From positions 332,182 to 396,181 of the forward strand of contig NW_005200333.1 of the NCBI RefSeq assembly GCF_000372725.1: a stretch of DNA of 64,000 bases, in the 5' to 3' direction. Shown one piece after another: positions 21,094 to 31,762 of this stretch; the stretch's first letter is position 1, and every line of letters starts with the position of its first letter. Below the pieces are notes generated by a model that saw only the letters and a list, made by a program, of their open reading frames with translations, did no database searches and was not told where the DNA came from. The DNA comes from Emiliania huxleyi CCMP1516 (taxonomy: Eukaryota; Haptophyta; Isochrysidales; Noelaerhabdaceae). The translations under genes and the position numbers were made by a program.

Positions 21094-21623
21094 CGTCCTC
21101 GGCGCCCTCGCCCTCGCTGAGCTCGCCCTCGTACTCGCCCTCCTCGCCGCTCTCCTCCTCGCCCTCCTCCTCTCCCTCCTCCTCGCCACTCTGCTCCTCG
21201 CCCTCCTCGTCGTCGCCAGTGCCCGTGGACGCTGCATCCTCCGAGTCCTCCTTCTCGAGCGCTGGCCGCAGCCGCCGCGAACTCGTCTGCACGTACCTGC
21301 GGGTGCACAGGGCGGGCGATGCCATCGGTCCGCTCGGTCCACGACCGCCGAGGAGGTGGCGGCCAGGCACACCGGAGCAGCGGCTTGTTGCGTAGCTCGA
21401 GCTGCTGCCATACCTGCTCCTCGTCAAAGCCGCCGAGCGCAAGCGCCTCGAGAGGCCCGAGCGGCCGAGGCTCGAGCTGCTTGCCCCACCCAAAGAGGCT
21501 TGCGGCCGCGCGGCCGCACCAAGCGGCGCGCTTCTCGTCCGGAACCAGGAACTGCAGCGGCCGCAGCTCGCGCAGCGCCTCGTCGTCGATCGCAGCAGAA
21601 GAGGGGCCGGGCGCCCCAGCCAT
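19330..21623 (-). CDS. MPP10: U3 snoRNP protein MPP10 (5 exons, about 640 aa)
   Basis: Exons 21373-21623, 20468-21296, 20119-20319, 19899-20048 and 19330-19821; every phase closes. Conserved MPP10 blocks appear in order: GGFDEEQVWQQLELRNKPLL in exon 1, a long acidic region, KPWQLRGEVSGQQRPANSLL then ETVLDFD in exon 2, ESTRSIEEVIRARCKDGLWD in exon 3, LLAKLDSRLDPLFSFHYAPP in exon 4, and the basic tail with SSSKAFFSSMQ in exon 5. MPP10 is part of the U3 small-subunit processome in the nucleolus, needed for 18S pre-rRNA cleavage. Three introns have GC donors. The last intron (19822-19898) starts with a copy of the next exon's first bases. Strong assignment. Confidence 0.92.
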
Positions 21624-22258
21624 GGCGCGATGCGGCGAAGTGAGCGTAGCAGCCGGGCTCGTAGCCGAGCGTGTGTTGAAAGAGAATTTTACCCTGCGGC
21701 TAGGGTTAGCACACGCGCTTCTGCTCGCATACACTCATACATTGGATTGTCATCACCTGTGAGTGCGAGATAGGGCTAGCAGTTGGCAGCTTCTAGCCTC
21801 TGAGGAGGGCGTCCATAGACACCTCACTAGACCCCACACACACACGGTCTCGTCCGTGCCTCGCCGGCCGGAGAGATTGCTGGAGGTAGAGCAAGCCTGC
21901 TCTAGCCTCGCATGTCACTTCCTGTTGTCTGTTGTTTGTTGTGCCCTTGTTTGTTCTCTTGGCACCTTGGAGTGCTGGGGGGGGCGACAGGGAGGATGTG
22001 GCCTTGAGTTATGTGTACGCCTACTCAGGGTGTGTGGCAGCCCGCTGGCTGTGTGTCTTGTGAGCCTGTTTGTGTCTGTGTGTCGCTCGTGCGTGTCGTC
22101 ATCATCTGTCTAGCGTCCACCCATACCGCGTTGGTGTCCAGTCCGAGCCTGGCTGTTCTTCACCTTTCTACCTACCTACCTGCGCACTGGCACCTAACGC
22201 AGGTGTGCACTTGAAAGAGAATTCCACTTGACTCCCGCGGTGGTCGGCCAAGCTGCTG
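21624..22258. other. Intergenic region
   Basis: Upstream of MPP10 and before the ankyrin pseudogene. It has the CA-rich acacacacacacggtc near 21836, GT-rich stretches, and repeat family C at its right end. No gene supported. Confidence 0.5.
22093..22171 (+). repeat. Dispersed repeat family C, copy 1
   Basis: About 79 bp (tagcgtccacccataccgcg, then ttggtgtccagtccgagcct) are the reverse complement of 49841-49919. Both copies flank ankyrin-repeat fragments. Confidence 0.8.
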
Positions 22259-23939
22259 ATGATGGAGGCGTCAGCGTCCCAGACCAGCCAGCACGAGTGC
22301 GTCCGGCTGCTCCTCGAGGCTGGCTCTGCGCCCAACCAAGCCGCGGATGATGGCGCCACCCCGCTGTTCATCGCGTGCCTAAAGGGCCACCTCGAAATCG
22401 TCCGGCTGCTCGTCGAGGCTGGCGCGGCGGTCGGCCAAGCCAAGCAGGATGGTTACACGCCGCTGCTCATCGCGTGCCACCTCGAGATCTCCCGGCTGCT
22501 CCTCGAGACTGGCGTGGCGATCAATCAAGCCGCGAACAGTGGCGCCACGCCGCTGTACGCTGCGTGCCAGGAGGGCCACGCTGACACCGCCCGGCTGCTG
22601 CTCGAGGCGGGCGCGGCGATCAACCAAGCCAAGGATGACGGTACCACGCCACTGTTCATGGCGTGCCAGAATGGCCACCTTGAGTGCGCCCGGCTGTTGC
22701 GCGACGCTGGCGCCGCGTTCAACCAAGCCGCGGAGGACGGCTCCACGCCGCTGTTCATCGCGTGCCAGCAGGGCCACCTCGACACCGCCCGGCTGCTCCT
22801 CGAGGCTGGCGCGGCGCCCAACCAAGCCCGCAACGACGGCGCCACGCCGCTGTACATGGCGTGCCAGGAGGGCCACGTCGATATCGCCCGGCTGCTGCTC
22901 GAGGCGGGCGCGGCGATCAACCAAGCCAAGGATGACGGTACCACGCCACTGCTCGTGGCGTGCCAGAATGGCCACCTCGAGTGCGCCCGGCTGTTGCGCG
23001 ACGCTGGCGCGGCGTTCAACCAAGCTGCTGACGGAGAGGCTTCTCGCCGCTGTACATCGCGTGCCAGCAGGGCCACCTCGAGTGCGTCCGGCTGCTCCTC
23101 GAGACCGGCGCGGCGACGGACCAGGCCAATGAGAATGGCGCCACGCCGCTGTTCGCCGCGTGCCATAATGGCCACCTCGAGGTCGCCAAGCTCCTCTCCT
23201 CCTTCGGCGCCTCCCGCGCCGCAACGCCCTTCGGCAGGCCTGAGGAGGCCGCAAACCGCGAAGGCCACGCCGACCTCGCCGCCTGGCTGGTCGCCAGCCG
23301 CGACTGGACGCCGCTCCAGCACCTCGAGGCGTGCCCGAGACTAGCGGCGTGAATGCATTGTCCTCACGCTCACTGTCCCTCTTCCCGCAGGCGCTCATCG
23401 TCGAGCGGGCGCGGGCTCTGCTGCGCGGCGGCGCGGACTCTTCGGCCGGCGAGCCGTCGGCCTTCGAGCGGGCGCGCGTCCTCTGCTCGTGGAGCGAGTC
23501 GGATCCGACCGCTGCGGCCGCCGGCTCCACTGTCGCGATCCAATCTCTCTCGTCTCGCGGCCGTCGATGAACGGCAAGGTCGGCGTCGTCGTCTCCGCCT
23601 GGCGGGCGAGGCCAAGGCACTCGCACTGAGGCGCGCCATGGCTTCTCCCCCACTCGCCGGATCCTCTCTCAGAACACCCCACGCTTCTGCCCTCCCTCAG
23701 GCCGGCCAACCTGCAGCCAGCGGCCGAGGCGGTGGAGGTGGGCAGGCACGGCGGCGGAGTGGTCGCCGCAGTCGCACGAGCTCTTCCCGGAGGCGGCTCG
23801 CAAGTGGGCGGTCGAGGTGATGCGGCTGGGCTACCTGATCGCGTGGGACGAGGAGCGCTTCGACAGCCGCGAGGGAGCGGCTCCGGAGCTGGCGGACGTC
23901 TGGCGCGGCTTTGTGCTGCCAAGGGTGGTGGCGCGATGA
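22259..23939 (+). pseudogene. Decayed paralogue of the 17 kb ankyrin gene
   Basis: It starts directly in ankyrin repeats, without the N-terminal cap of the intact gene, and follows the same exon plan (junctions near 23328/23391). A frameshift near 23036 (gagaggcttctcg) moves the last repeats out of frame. About 31 bases of the second exon are missing near 23602, and about 8 bases are lost in the third near 23748. The 3' tail still ends at the equivalent stop (23937-23939). Two blocks of three repeats (about 22591-22725 and 22888-23025) are nearly identical, showing a 297-bp internal duplication. A relic of gene duplication, unless the lesions are assembly errors. Confidence 0.72.
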
Positions 23940-23977
23940 GTGCAAAAAAAAGGGCCGTGCTTTTTTTGAGTGAGGGT

Positions 23978-24067
23978 GTGATAAGGTTTTTGCTCGCCTT
24001 CCCTGGGACCCCGTGTTGCGTGACTGTCTCTGTGAGCGATTTCGGGCCCGGGTTGTGCGTTTATGTG
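23978..24067 (+). repeat. Dispersed repeat family B, copy 2
   Basis: Reverse complement of 5570-5660, placed directly after the ankyrin pseudogene. Confidence 0.8.
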
Positions 24068-24761
24068 AGAGTGTGTGTCTGTGTGTCGCTCCAGCGTGCC
24101 TGCCTCCATATGCTGCGTCTTGGTGTCCAGCCGAGGCACCAAAGGGGCAACGCGGATGATCATGACCTCGCTGAACCTGCCATATGCGACGTCGGCGCTC
24201 GAGAGCGAGAGATGTTCACCCAGGATCAGATCTGAAGCCTGCCATGGAGACCATTCCGGCATGGACGCGCACACGGCCAGCCTGGACGCTCACATGTACT
24301 GCCGTTACGAAGGGGCGCCGGCGGGCCACATTGAGAACGGACGGTGGCCGGGCGGCGCGCCGCTGAGCGCTGTGGTGGTGCATACTGCATTCGGCACACT
24401 CGAGGCTCGGGCTGCGGCTGGACGAGGGAGCGTCAATGCCGCGCGCTCGACGCAGTGGCGGTGTGTCATATCCGTAAGTAGCCCGTTTGTGGAATGTGCA
24501 TGTATGTGAACATGCGAAGCTGGGTCCACACCTCCACAGGGCTGGACTGAAAGACACCGTTCGCGCCCGCGCTCTCCCTCGGCCCTGCTGACGCTAGGGA
24601 CGATTGTGCGTGTGCCCCACACAGCCGCCACAACACCGCGCGCCATTCCCGCGTCCCCCCGCACCTCCCGCCATCGCCAACGCGCGCGCTCGACACGCGA
24701 CACGTTTCTCCCCCTTTTTTGCCCGTTACCGAGCTTGGTTGCGGTGGAGGCGTGTCATCAT
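24068..24761. other. Intergenic region
   Basis: Several open frames exist, but none shows motifs or clear coding character. No repeat stood out. Confidence 0.45.
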
Positions 24762-26044
24762 CTACATGACGACACAGCCCCCACCGTCGGACACGCGCCC
24801 GCCGGTGAGGCTCGACTCCCTCGGGTCGAGCGGCGGCGGTGCGGGCTTGGGCGGGAGGGCAAAGTCGACAACCTTGCGGAAGACGTCGACAGATGTGTCG
24901 CGGTAGAGGAAGACGAGGCGGTCCTGGCCGTCCTTGCGGCGCGTCGTGCGGATCGGTGTCGCACGGCCGCGCTCAACGAGAGTGCGCATGGACGCGTGGA
25001 AGTGGCGCATCGCCACGCGCTCTGCGGCGAGGCGCCCGCGCCGCACCGCTCAAAGGCCACCTCCTCGCGCTCGTACGGGTGGATCGAGTGGACGATGCGG
25101 TGCTTGGTGTAGCGCTCGTCGAAGTCCGCGTACAGCTCCTTCACGTTGCGCCAGAGCACCTCCATGAGCACGCGGCACGCGCGGGCGTGGTTCTCGTTCA
25201 TCTCGGCGAAGCTGAGCGTCGCGTTGACCGGCGCAAGGCGGATGGTGGAGAAGCCGCTGCGCCCGAGGCCGCTGCTGGCGCCGGACGTTGGCTCGAAGGC
25301 GACGATGTTGCCATTGGTCGGGTCCGCGTAGCCGTAAGTGGGGTGCCCGCTGGACCCATACTCGCTCTCGTACTTGCAGTCCTCCATGAGGGTGGCGGCC
25401 ACCAGTGGGCCGTGCCGCCGGATGAGCTCCTCATAAGCGACCAGGTGCCAGCCGAGCGAGCGCTCGGACTTCTTCTGCGAAGGAATGCCCTCGTGCTCGC
25501 GCGGAAGGACGAGCCGGGGCGGGTGGTGGGGCGCGCCCGAGAACCACTCGGACGGGGGGCGGCTGAAGCTGCGCTGGGCCGCCTCGAGCTCAGCCCGGTC
25601 GAATCGCAGCAGGCTCGCGTCGCCGCGCCCGTCGAAGTTGTCCTGCGCAACCGAGAGAAACACGTCCGAGTCGAAGACGAGCATCACGGTGCCGATCACA
25701 GCCTCGCACGCGCACGTCGTCCACGCGGCGCCCGTCACGTTGAGGTTGAAGCCAAACTTTGTCCGCGCAATCTGGTCATCGCCGGTGCCTCGGTCGCCGA
25801 GGATGCCAGACCACTGCTCGGCGCGCTCCGTTCCCCACGCTCGGTCGGGCATCGCTTCAATCGCATCCATGCGGCTGCACTCACCCGCCTGCCACATGGC
25901 AAGCGCCGCCTCACACTTGGCGTTCTGACCCTCGACGAACAGGCGCTCGCGCTCCTGACAGGGCGTGGGACAGGGCGTGGTGAAGTACGGCCCGTGCGTG
26001 CTGCAGGCGATGGCGGCGCGAGGATCAGACGGCACACCTCGCAT
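24762..26044 (-). CDS. Unidentified protein, about 425 aa, with an apparent frame change
   Basis: A long well-composed frame runs from the ATG at 26044 through VIGTVMLVFDSDVF, RPPSEWFSG, YGYADPTNGNIVAFEP and LMEVLWRNVKELYADFDERY to about 25075. It then resumes in another frame as RVAMRHFHASMRTLVERGRA down to VVM at 24762. A 41-nt GT-AG intron (gtggcc...gccgcagag, about 25032-25072) would join the parts as EREE-RVAM; otherwise there is an indel. An earlier ATG at 26169 starts a Cys-rich peptide (DCGGVCRQRPGCDGCEVCR) that may be a first exon. I do not recognise the family. Confidence 0.5.
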
Positions 26045-26169
26045 CCGTCACATCCCGGCCGTTGGCGGCAGACGCCTCCACAGTCAGTGAAGCTCCGGGT
26101 GCTGCGGCGCTGAGCCACTTGGGCGGCGACTGCTCGCGCCAACGCAACGCGCTCCGCGTCGTACGACAT

Positions 26170-27276
26170 CTTTGACCCAATTCTTTTTTCACGGTTAAAC
26201 GCCGTTCATGCAGCGAGGGACCCCTTGTCGGCTGGAACTGGGCGTGATATGATAATAGTGACGGGTGCCGTTGCCCGATCCTTCTTCTTGATCTCCCGCG
26301 CTCCCCGCGTTTGTCTAGATACGTGGCCGAGTCCGTCGCTATTACCGTAACATACTTTTCCGGCAAACAAAAAGGAAAACAGAAGGTCGCCAGCACTTTG
26401 CGTTTCCGGAAATTTCCAGGGAAAACAGAGGGTGTTTGGTGCTCCATTCTGGAAACTCTCGAGTTTCCCTGAGTCTGAGAGCTGGTCTGGGGCAAAATCT
26501 GAGGCAAAATTGAGGAAATCGGCACGATACCCAGGCGGTCGCAGGGTATTTTCCAGGTATACCCGGGGGTTTCCAGGTATACCCGCAAAATACCCGGTAT
26601 TTTGCCGATTTGGCTGATTTTGGGCCCAAACCAGCCTCAGACTCGGCTCAGAGCCCAGAAAATTTGATGGTTTCCCCGGGAAAATAGAGGAAAAGAGAGG
26701 GTGCTGTAGAGAAAATTCAGAGAATTGCGAGATGCGATCTCTTCAGTCACCTCGCGAAGTTTCAGGATTTTTGATGAAATCAAGAAGAAAATCTCCCAAA
26801 ATTTTCTTCGGCGCTGACGCGCCGACAAAGCTGGTGTCCGACCCCGACCGCCGGCTGAAACAGCCGCGTCCAGCCCGACCTGCGGCCGGCCGAAAATCAT
26901 TTAGTCGGCGGAACTGTATAGCGCCGCGCGGCAGCGACACAGCACGGAGCGAAGCCGGCGCCCCGTGGCCCAATCAGCCCAACACGCAACACGCGTGCCC
27001 CGTCCCGATAAGCGGCACGCAAGAGGGACGGCAGTGCGTGGATGGGGCGCACGAGGATGATTCCCCGCGCATCACCCTGTGTCTCTCCAGATCCGACCCG
27101 GAGTGAGCGATTTTTTGCCTCGCAGAGATCACCCGGTGGCGGTGCGGCGAAATGTCGTTTCCGGGTTACCGGGTGGCGATATTTGATAGATCACCCGGCA
27201 GTGGTTCGCGCCGGCTGTGGCTAGTTCCATTTCACTGTGGCACAGCTCGCGTTACAAAACCTTGATTTGACCATTT
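26170..27276. other. AT-richer non-coding island
   Basis: From about 26340 to 26800 the base composition drops sharply in GC, and short motifs recur: ccaggtatacccg twice near 26547 and 26573, taatacccggtattttgcc-like strings, and ggaaatttccaggg. The stretch 27120-27200 has two atcacccgg(t/c) units. No credible ORF. It may be a degraded element or regulatory DNA. Confidence 0.5.
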
Positions 27277-27425
27277 GCGCAAAAAGGTACATCTCGGTGC
27301 CTTCCAGAGGCAGCTGCGAACCCGCCGAGTGGACGGCGGCACACAGCAGGTGGCGCTGTGTGCCGCCGTCTACTCGGCGGGGTCGCAGCTGCCTCTGCGC
27401 GTCCTGGGTATGTACCTTTGTTGCG
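27277..27425. repeat. 148-bp near-perfect foldback (large hairpin)
   Basis: The arms 27305-27347 and 27355-27397 are reverse complements with only two mismatches, around a 7-base loop (aggtggc). Further out, aaaggtacat (27283-27292) pairs with atgtaccttt (27410-27419), then gcgcaa with ttgcgc. It could be a MITE-type foldback element or the precursor of a small RNA. No flanking direct repeat is obvious. Confidence 0.8.
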
Positions 27426-28081
27426 CGCCGGAGACGACTCGACGTCGCTGAGATCGGAGATCAAGCTCTGACAGGTCGCACGTCGCTCCTTTGACGCCGA
27501 CGTGACTCACCCGTGCAGATCACATCAGGACACGGTCTCGACACGCTCGGTACGACGCCTGCGACCCGTCTCGGGTCAGGTGGCACGACGCTCATCGCAC
27601 TTGCCAGCGCTGTGCCATACAGGTTGCCACGACGAGGTCGAGCACGCTTCTATACGCTCGCCGAGCCTTCCTTTCCATCCCATTAGGCAGCCTGGGAACG
27701 GTGGCGGTCAGAGGCAAAGCCTGCGAGGGGTGGTGGAACCACATGTCACGGCTACTGCCGGCTCGACCCCACGATAGCCTCCGAAGGCTGACTTTGAGGC
27801 ACAATCATCGGACGACGTCGGCGAGTTGAGTCGCGCTCGCGGTAGCCAGATGACCTCTCATACTAGTATCATCGGCCATGGCCGCAGGAAGCGCGGGGCA
27901 TTCCGCTGGGAGCAACACGGAGCTCCGTTGGACGCGTTTTCAAGATTAGCGTGTCAGAGTGAAATGGCACTAGCCTGTGTCATTCAGCAAAAACGAGGCC
28001 GCGTCGTCGCGGCTCGTCGCGGCACTTTGGCGGGGCCAGCAGCGGGAAGCCAAGGAAAATAGAGAAAATAACGAGCGGCGT
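27426..28081. other. Intergenic region
   Basis: No gene or repeat that I can support. Confidence 0.45.
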
Positions 28082-28530
28082 TCAGCCCACCCCCGCCCGC
28101 TCCTCCCTCATCCTCCGCTGCCGCGCCCTCTCCTCCGCCGCCGCGCGGTTGGCCGCAATCTGCGCCAGCTGGGCCGGAGTCAAGCCCCCGCGCGAGCCGG
28201 CGCCGCCGCCGCCATCGCCGCCGCCGCCGCCATCGCCGCCGCCGCCGCCGGCCCCCTCCCGGCAGGCGGGGGTGGCGGCCGAGCTGCCGCCACCGGCCGC
28301 CACGTCTCGCGCGCCCGGCGGAGCAGCGAGAGCACCGTCGAGGGCAGCAGTGGCGCTGAGTGCGTGGCTGGCCCCCGCGGCGGGCGGCCGGACGAGCGAG
28401 CTGCAGCCGCCGCCGGCTGCGGCTGGCGGCGCCGCTGGAGGCGGCTCGGGGGGCGCGGCCGACGGCGGCACGTTTGGCGGCGGCGCATTCTCACGCTGGT
28501 TCTCCGCCGCCGCTGCCGCCGCTGCCGCCG

Positions 28531-28580
<50 letters not shown>

Positions 28581-29013
28581 TGGCGCTGCAGCAGCAGCCG
28601 CCGTGCCGCCAACTCCAGCCGTGCGGCGACCGCCTCGTCAGCGTGGCGTTGCCGCTTGATCTCTGCGATCCGCCTCGCGGCCGCCTCCTCCGCGGCGCCG
28701 TCCTGCACGCGCAGCCCTCCCCGGATGGGCGCGAGCGAGCGAAGGTCCTACGGCGCAAGCTCCCCAAGTTGGCGAGTATGAGGCGACGCGAACCCGGGCT
28801 TTGTGGCAGTCTGTGACAACGGTCTCGCACGCTCTCTCCGCGCTCCTGCTTTCCCGGCTTGACCTCCGCGTTGCAGAGCGGGCAGCGCTTGGCTTGCTGG
28901 AGCCACTCGAGCAGGCAGTCGGCGCAGTAGATGTGGCCGCAGAGCGTCTGCACGGCCTTGGGCGCGTCGCCCAGCGGGTCGTGGCAGACGGGGCAAACCT
29001 CCTCGTCCGCCAT
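28082..29013 (-). CDS. RING-finger protein with polyQ and Gly/Ala-rich tail (2 exons, about 267 aa)
   Basis: Exon 1 (28831-29013, ATG at 29013) encodes a C3HC4 RING: CPVC, CGHIYCADC and CPLC at the expected spacing (MADEEVCPVCHDPLGDAP...). Exon 2 (28082-28702) starts DGAAEEAAARRIAEIKRQRH, a charged helix. It has a run of 17 Gln encoded by CAG units (about 28536-28590), then poly-Ala and Gly-rich repeats, and ends with a helix (GGLTPAQLAQIAANRAAAEE). RING domains recruit an E2 and act as E3 ubiquitin ligases; the substrate is unknown. The intron (28703-28830, GT-AG) keeps frame but is inferred. The CAG tract may vary in length. Confidence 0.72.
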
Positions 29014-29054
29014 GAGCGGCACCTGCCCAGAAAAAGAATTTACTGGTCAGCGTT

Positions 29055-29190
29055 TGTTGTGCTCTTGTTTGTGCCATCCCTCCCTTTGGGTGCCTGTTTT
29101 CTTTCTTTCTTTCTTCTTGTTTGTGCCCTTGGCTTGTCTGTTTTCTTTCTTTCTTTCTTTCTTGTTTGTGCCCTTGGCACCGTGTGTGAA
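29055..29190 (+). repeat. (TTTC)n repeat inside a duplicated block of about 65 bp
   Basis: Two units of the form gtttgtgcc...tgttttctttctttctttc sit in tandem upstream of the RING gene. A related ttgtttgtgcccttggcacc closes the block. Confidence 0.75.
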
Positions 29191-30509
29191 GCGAAAGGTT
29201 GTCCGAGGGGGGGCAATCAGAAAGGCGGCAGCGGAAAGACTTGAAATACCTCCCCCGGTATGTATACCGGTAGGGAGGCGTGTGGCGAATACAAAGTGGA
29301 TCCCGCCCCGCCCGCCCGCCCGCAATAAGCGCAGGATGGATGTCCTCTTCAGCCTGCCGAGAGCTTCCTTCCTGGGATCCTGGCCCGCGCGCGCGCTCCG
29401 CCTCGCGCGGAGCGACTCGGTGGACGTCCGAGCCCGCCGCCCCTCGCCACTGCACCCTGCTGGCCCATGCAGCGCGACACCGCCGGGAAGCTCTGGCGAG
29501 CTGAGAGGCTGGAGAGTCCGCGTGTGACCTTGTCGCGATGAAAGTGCCACGAAGCGCTACTTCCTGCTCCCAGCTCACCACCTCGCCATCTCTGCCGCTC
29601 TCCTGGCCCAGGCCCATCAGTAGCAAGCCTGAGGTGTCTCAAACCGCACTTACCTCGGGTCTTCAAGCTCACACCGGCTCGTGATTCCACGGAGAGGGCT
29701 CGAGATTGTCTCTGGTGGACCCTATCCGAGGCGATTGCGAGGGCATTCCGGAGGTCATTATCGGTGCCACCGACCGTGATATGTCCCGTCCCGCAGCCCT
29801 CATGCACCAGGGCAATGGGTGCAGTCATAATATGTAGGCCTTCTCTCCCAAGGTTTTGAGCAATAGCCGCAAACAACGCTTCGTGGCAGGTCGTCGCGAC
29901 ACGTACACAAGCCGACTCCCCAGCCTGTCAGCTCACCACCTCGCCTTCCCTGTCGCTCTGCCGGCCCAGCCCTGCCAGGAGGCGTGTAGATGTGTCCCAA
30001 ACCGCACTTATCTTGGGTCATGAAGCTCACTCTGGCTCATACCACAGCTCTTATGGCCTCATACACACGTCTTTCTCACTCTCACACGCCGCCGGCACGC
30101 ACTCCCACTTCACACATGTCAAGCACAGCCCCATCAGAGCACAGCCCTGCTCAGAACAGGCAAGGAGCACCACATGGTGACCCAGGTAGCCTCTGGCTCG
30201 CCACTGCACTCGGCTCCTCCCAATGCGTGTCGTGCACCACCCCATCTGCCTCGTCCTGCGACGCCGCCGCCTGCCGGTCCCTTGTTCTCGCGGCTTCTTT
30301 CGCCTTTCGGCGCAACTCCGTCCTCCTCGCGGCGTATCCTGGCCCCTCGAGTCTATCGAGCTCCCCTCGCGCAAGGACCACATTTCTGAGGTACACCCTA
30401 CGTAACGTCAGGGTTTGTTTCTCGCTCGCTTGATGGGTTTGGTGATTGGCGACATCTCTTCTATTTGATTCAGCCTGCAGGTTTCTGGACCGCACCCACA
30501 GACAGTCAT
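29191..30509 (+). repeat. Spacer with a direct repeat of about 150 bp
   Basis: 29565-29690 and 29926-30050 share cagctcaccacctcgcc, ctgccgctct-like strings, ccaaaccgcactta and aagctcac in the same order, so an ancient direct duplication is likely. I see no gene in 29191-30509, although several frames are open. Confidence 0.6.
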
Positions 30510-31762
30510 ATGCTGCTCTACGCCGCGCTCGGCGCCGTCGTCCTCTTCTTCTGCGTCACCACCTCGCCCCAGGCCGTGGCACGCCTCCTGCTCCACCTCG
30601 CTGTCTGGCTGCCGTACCACTGCGGCCGGCACGTCGCCTCGTTCCTCGCGCCGAGCTTCTTCTGGAAGTCGGTGCAGGGCGAGGTCGTCGTGCTCACGGG
30701 CGGTGCGGGCGGCATCGGCAAGCTGATCGCGACAAAGTTCGCCGCCGCCGGCGCCACCCTCGTGCTGCTCGACAAGTCCGCCGAGCTGCTTGACGAGGCG
30801 CGCAAAGCCGTCGAGGCGGCGGCAAGGCGGGCGGGCTCGACTGCAGCGGTGCACGCGATTTGTGTCGACCTTAGCAACCGCGAGGCAACCTTTACCCGGC
30901 GATGGCACGGGCCGACCTTACATCCTTGTGGTTGCATTGTATTGGTATATTGTAGGCGACCTACGCGGCGATGGCGCAGGCCGCCGAGGCGGCGGGCCCG
31001 TGCACGATCCTCGTCAACAACGCGGGCATCGTGACGGGCAAGAAACTGCTCGACGGCTCCGACTCGCTGCAGGAGCTCACGATGGCAGTGAACGCGACGG
31101 CGCACTCTTTTGGGGTCGTGAGGGCGAAACATTCTCGGAGCCTTGCCCGAGCCGTCTCCGAGCCCTCCTAGGCGCACTTTTGGACCGTCAAGGCGACGCT
31201 CCCGCAGATGATGGCTGCGGACCACGGACACATCGTCACGATCGCCTCGTCGGCCGGACTGAGCGGCACGCCAGGCCTCGCAGACTACTGCGCGTCGAAG
31301 GCTGCGGCCGTCTACTTCGACGAGTCGATCCGGCTCGAGATGCGCAAGCTCGGCAAGCGTGGCGTCAAGACGACTTGCGTCTGCCCCTTCTTCATCAAGA
31401 CGGGCATGTTCGAGGGCGTGCAGACGCGCTGGCCAAAGCTGCTGCCGCTGCTCGAGCCGGAGTACGCCGCCTCGAAGATCGTCTCCGCCGTGCGGTGCGA
31501 CCAGCCGATGCTCATCATGCCGCTCGTCGTCCATTTGGCGCCCCTGCTCAAGGGCACGCCTCCCGCCCGCCATCACCGACTCCGCGAGCCCCAGCCCCTC
31601 CCCAGCCCTGACCCCAGCCCCAGCCCCATAGGCATCTTCCCGCCCGCCATCACCGACTACTGCCTCGAGTGGTTTGGAGTCCTCGACGCGATGGACGAGT
31701 TCCGCGGCCGCGCCGCCCCGCCGCCGCCCTACCCGGTCGGCGCGAAGGGCAAAGCGGCATGA
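30510..31762 (+). CDS. Membrane-anchored short-chain dehydrogenase/reductase (4 exons, about 343 aa)
   Basis: Exons 30510-30884, 30956-31099, 31172-31553 and 31632-31762, with phases closing exactly. A hydrophobic N-terminus (MLLYAALGAVVLFFCVTTS) anchors the protein. The Rossmann motif VVVLTGGAGGIGKLIATKF binds the cofactor, followed by the structural NNAG motif (ILVNNAGIV), the catalytic Ser (ASSAG) and the YCASK signature (YxxxK). The arrangement matches the RDH10/DHRS3/HSD17B11 group of lipid or retinoid/steroid SDRs on ER membranes or lipid droplets. The substrate is inference. All three introns use GC donors, and each starts with a copy of the next exon's first bases. Confidence 0.9.

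Noticed and set aside
20633-21643. A Leu-rich 336-codon frame that looks like a membrane protein
   Set aside because: It is the reverse of the acidic Glu/Asp/Ser region of MPP10.
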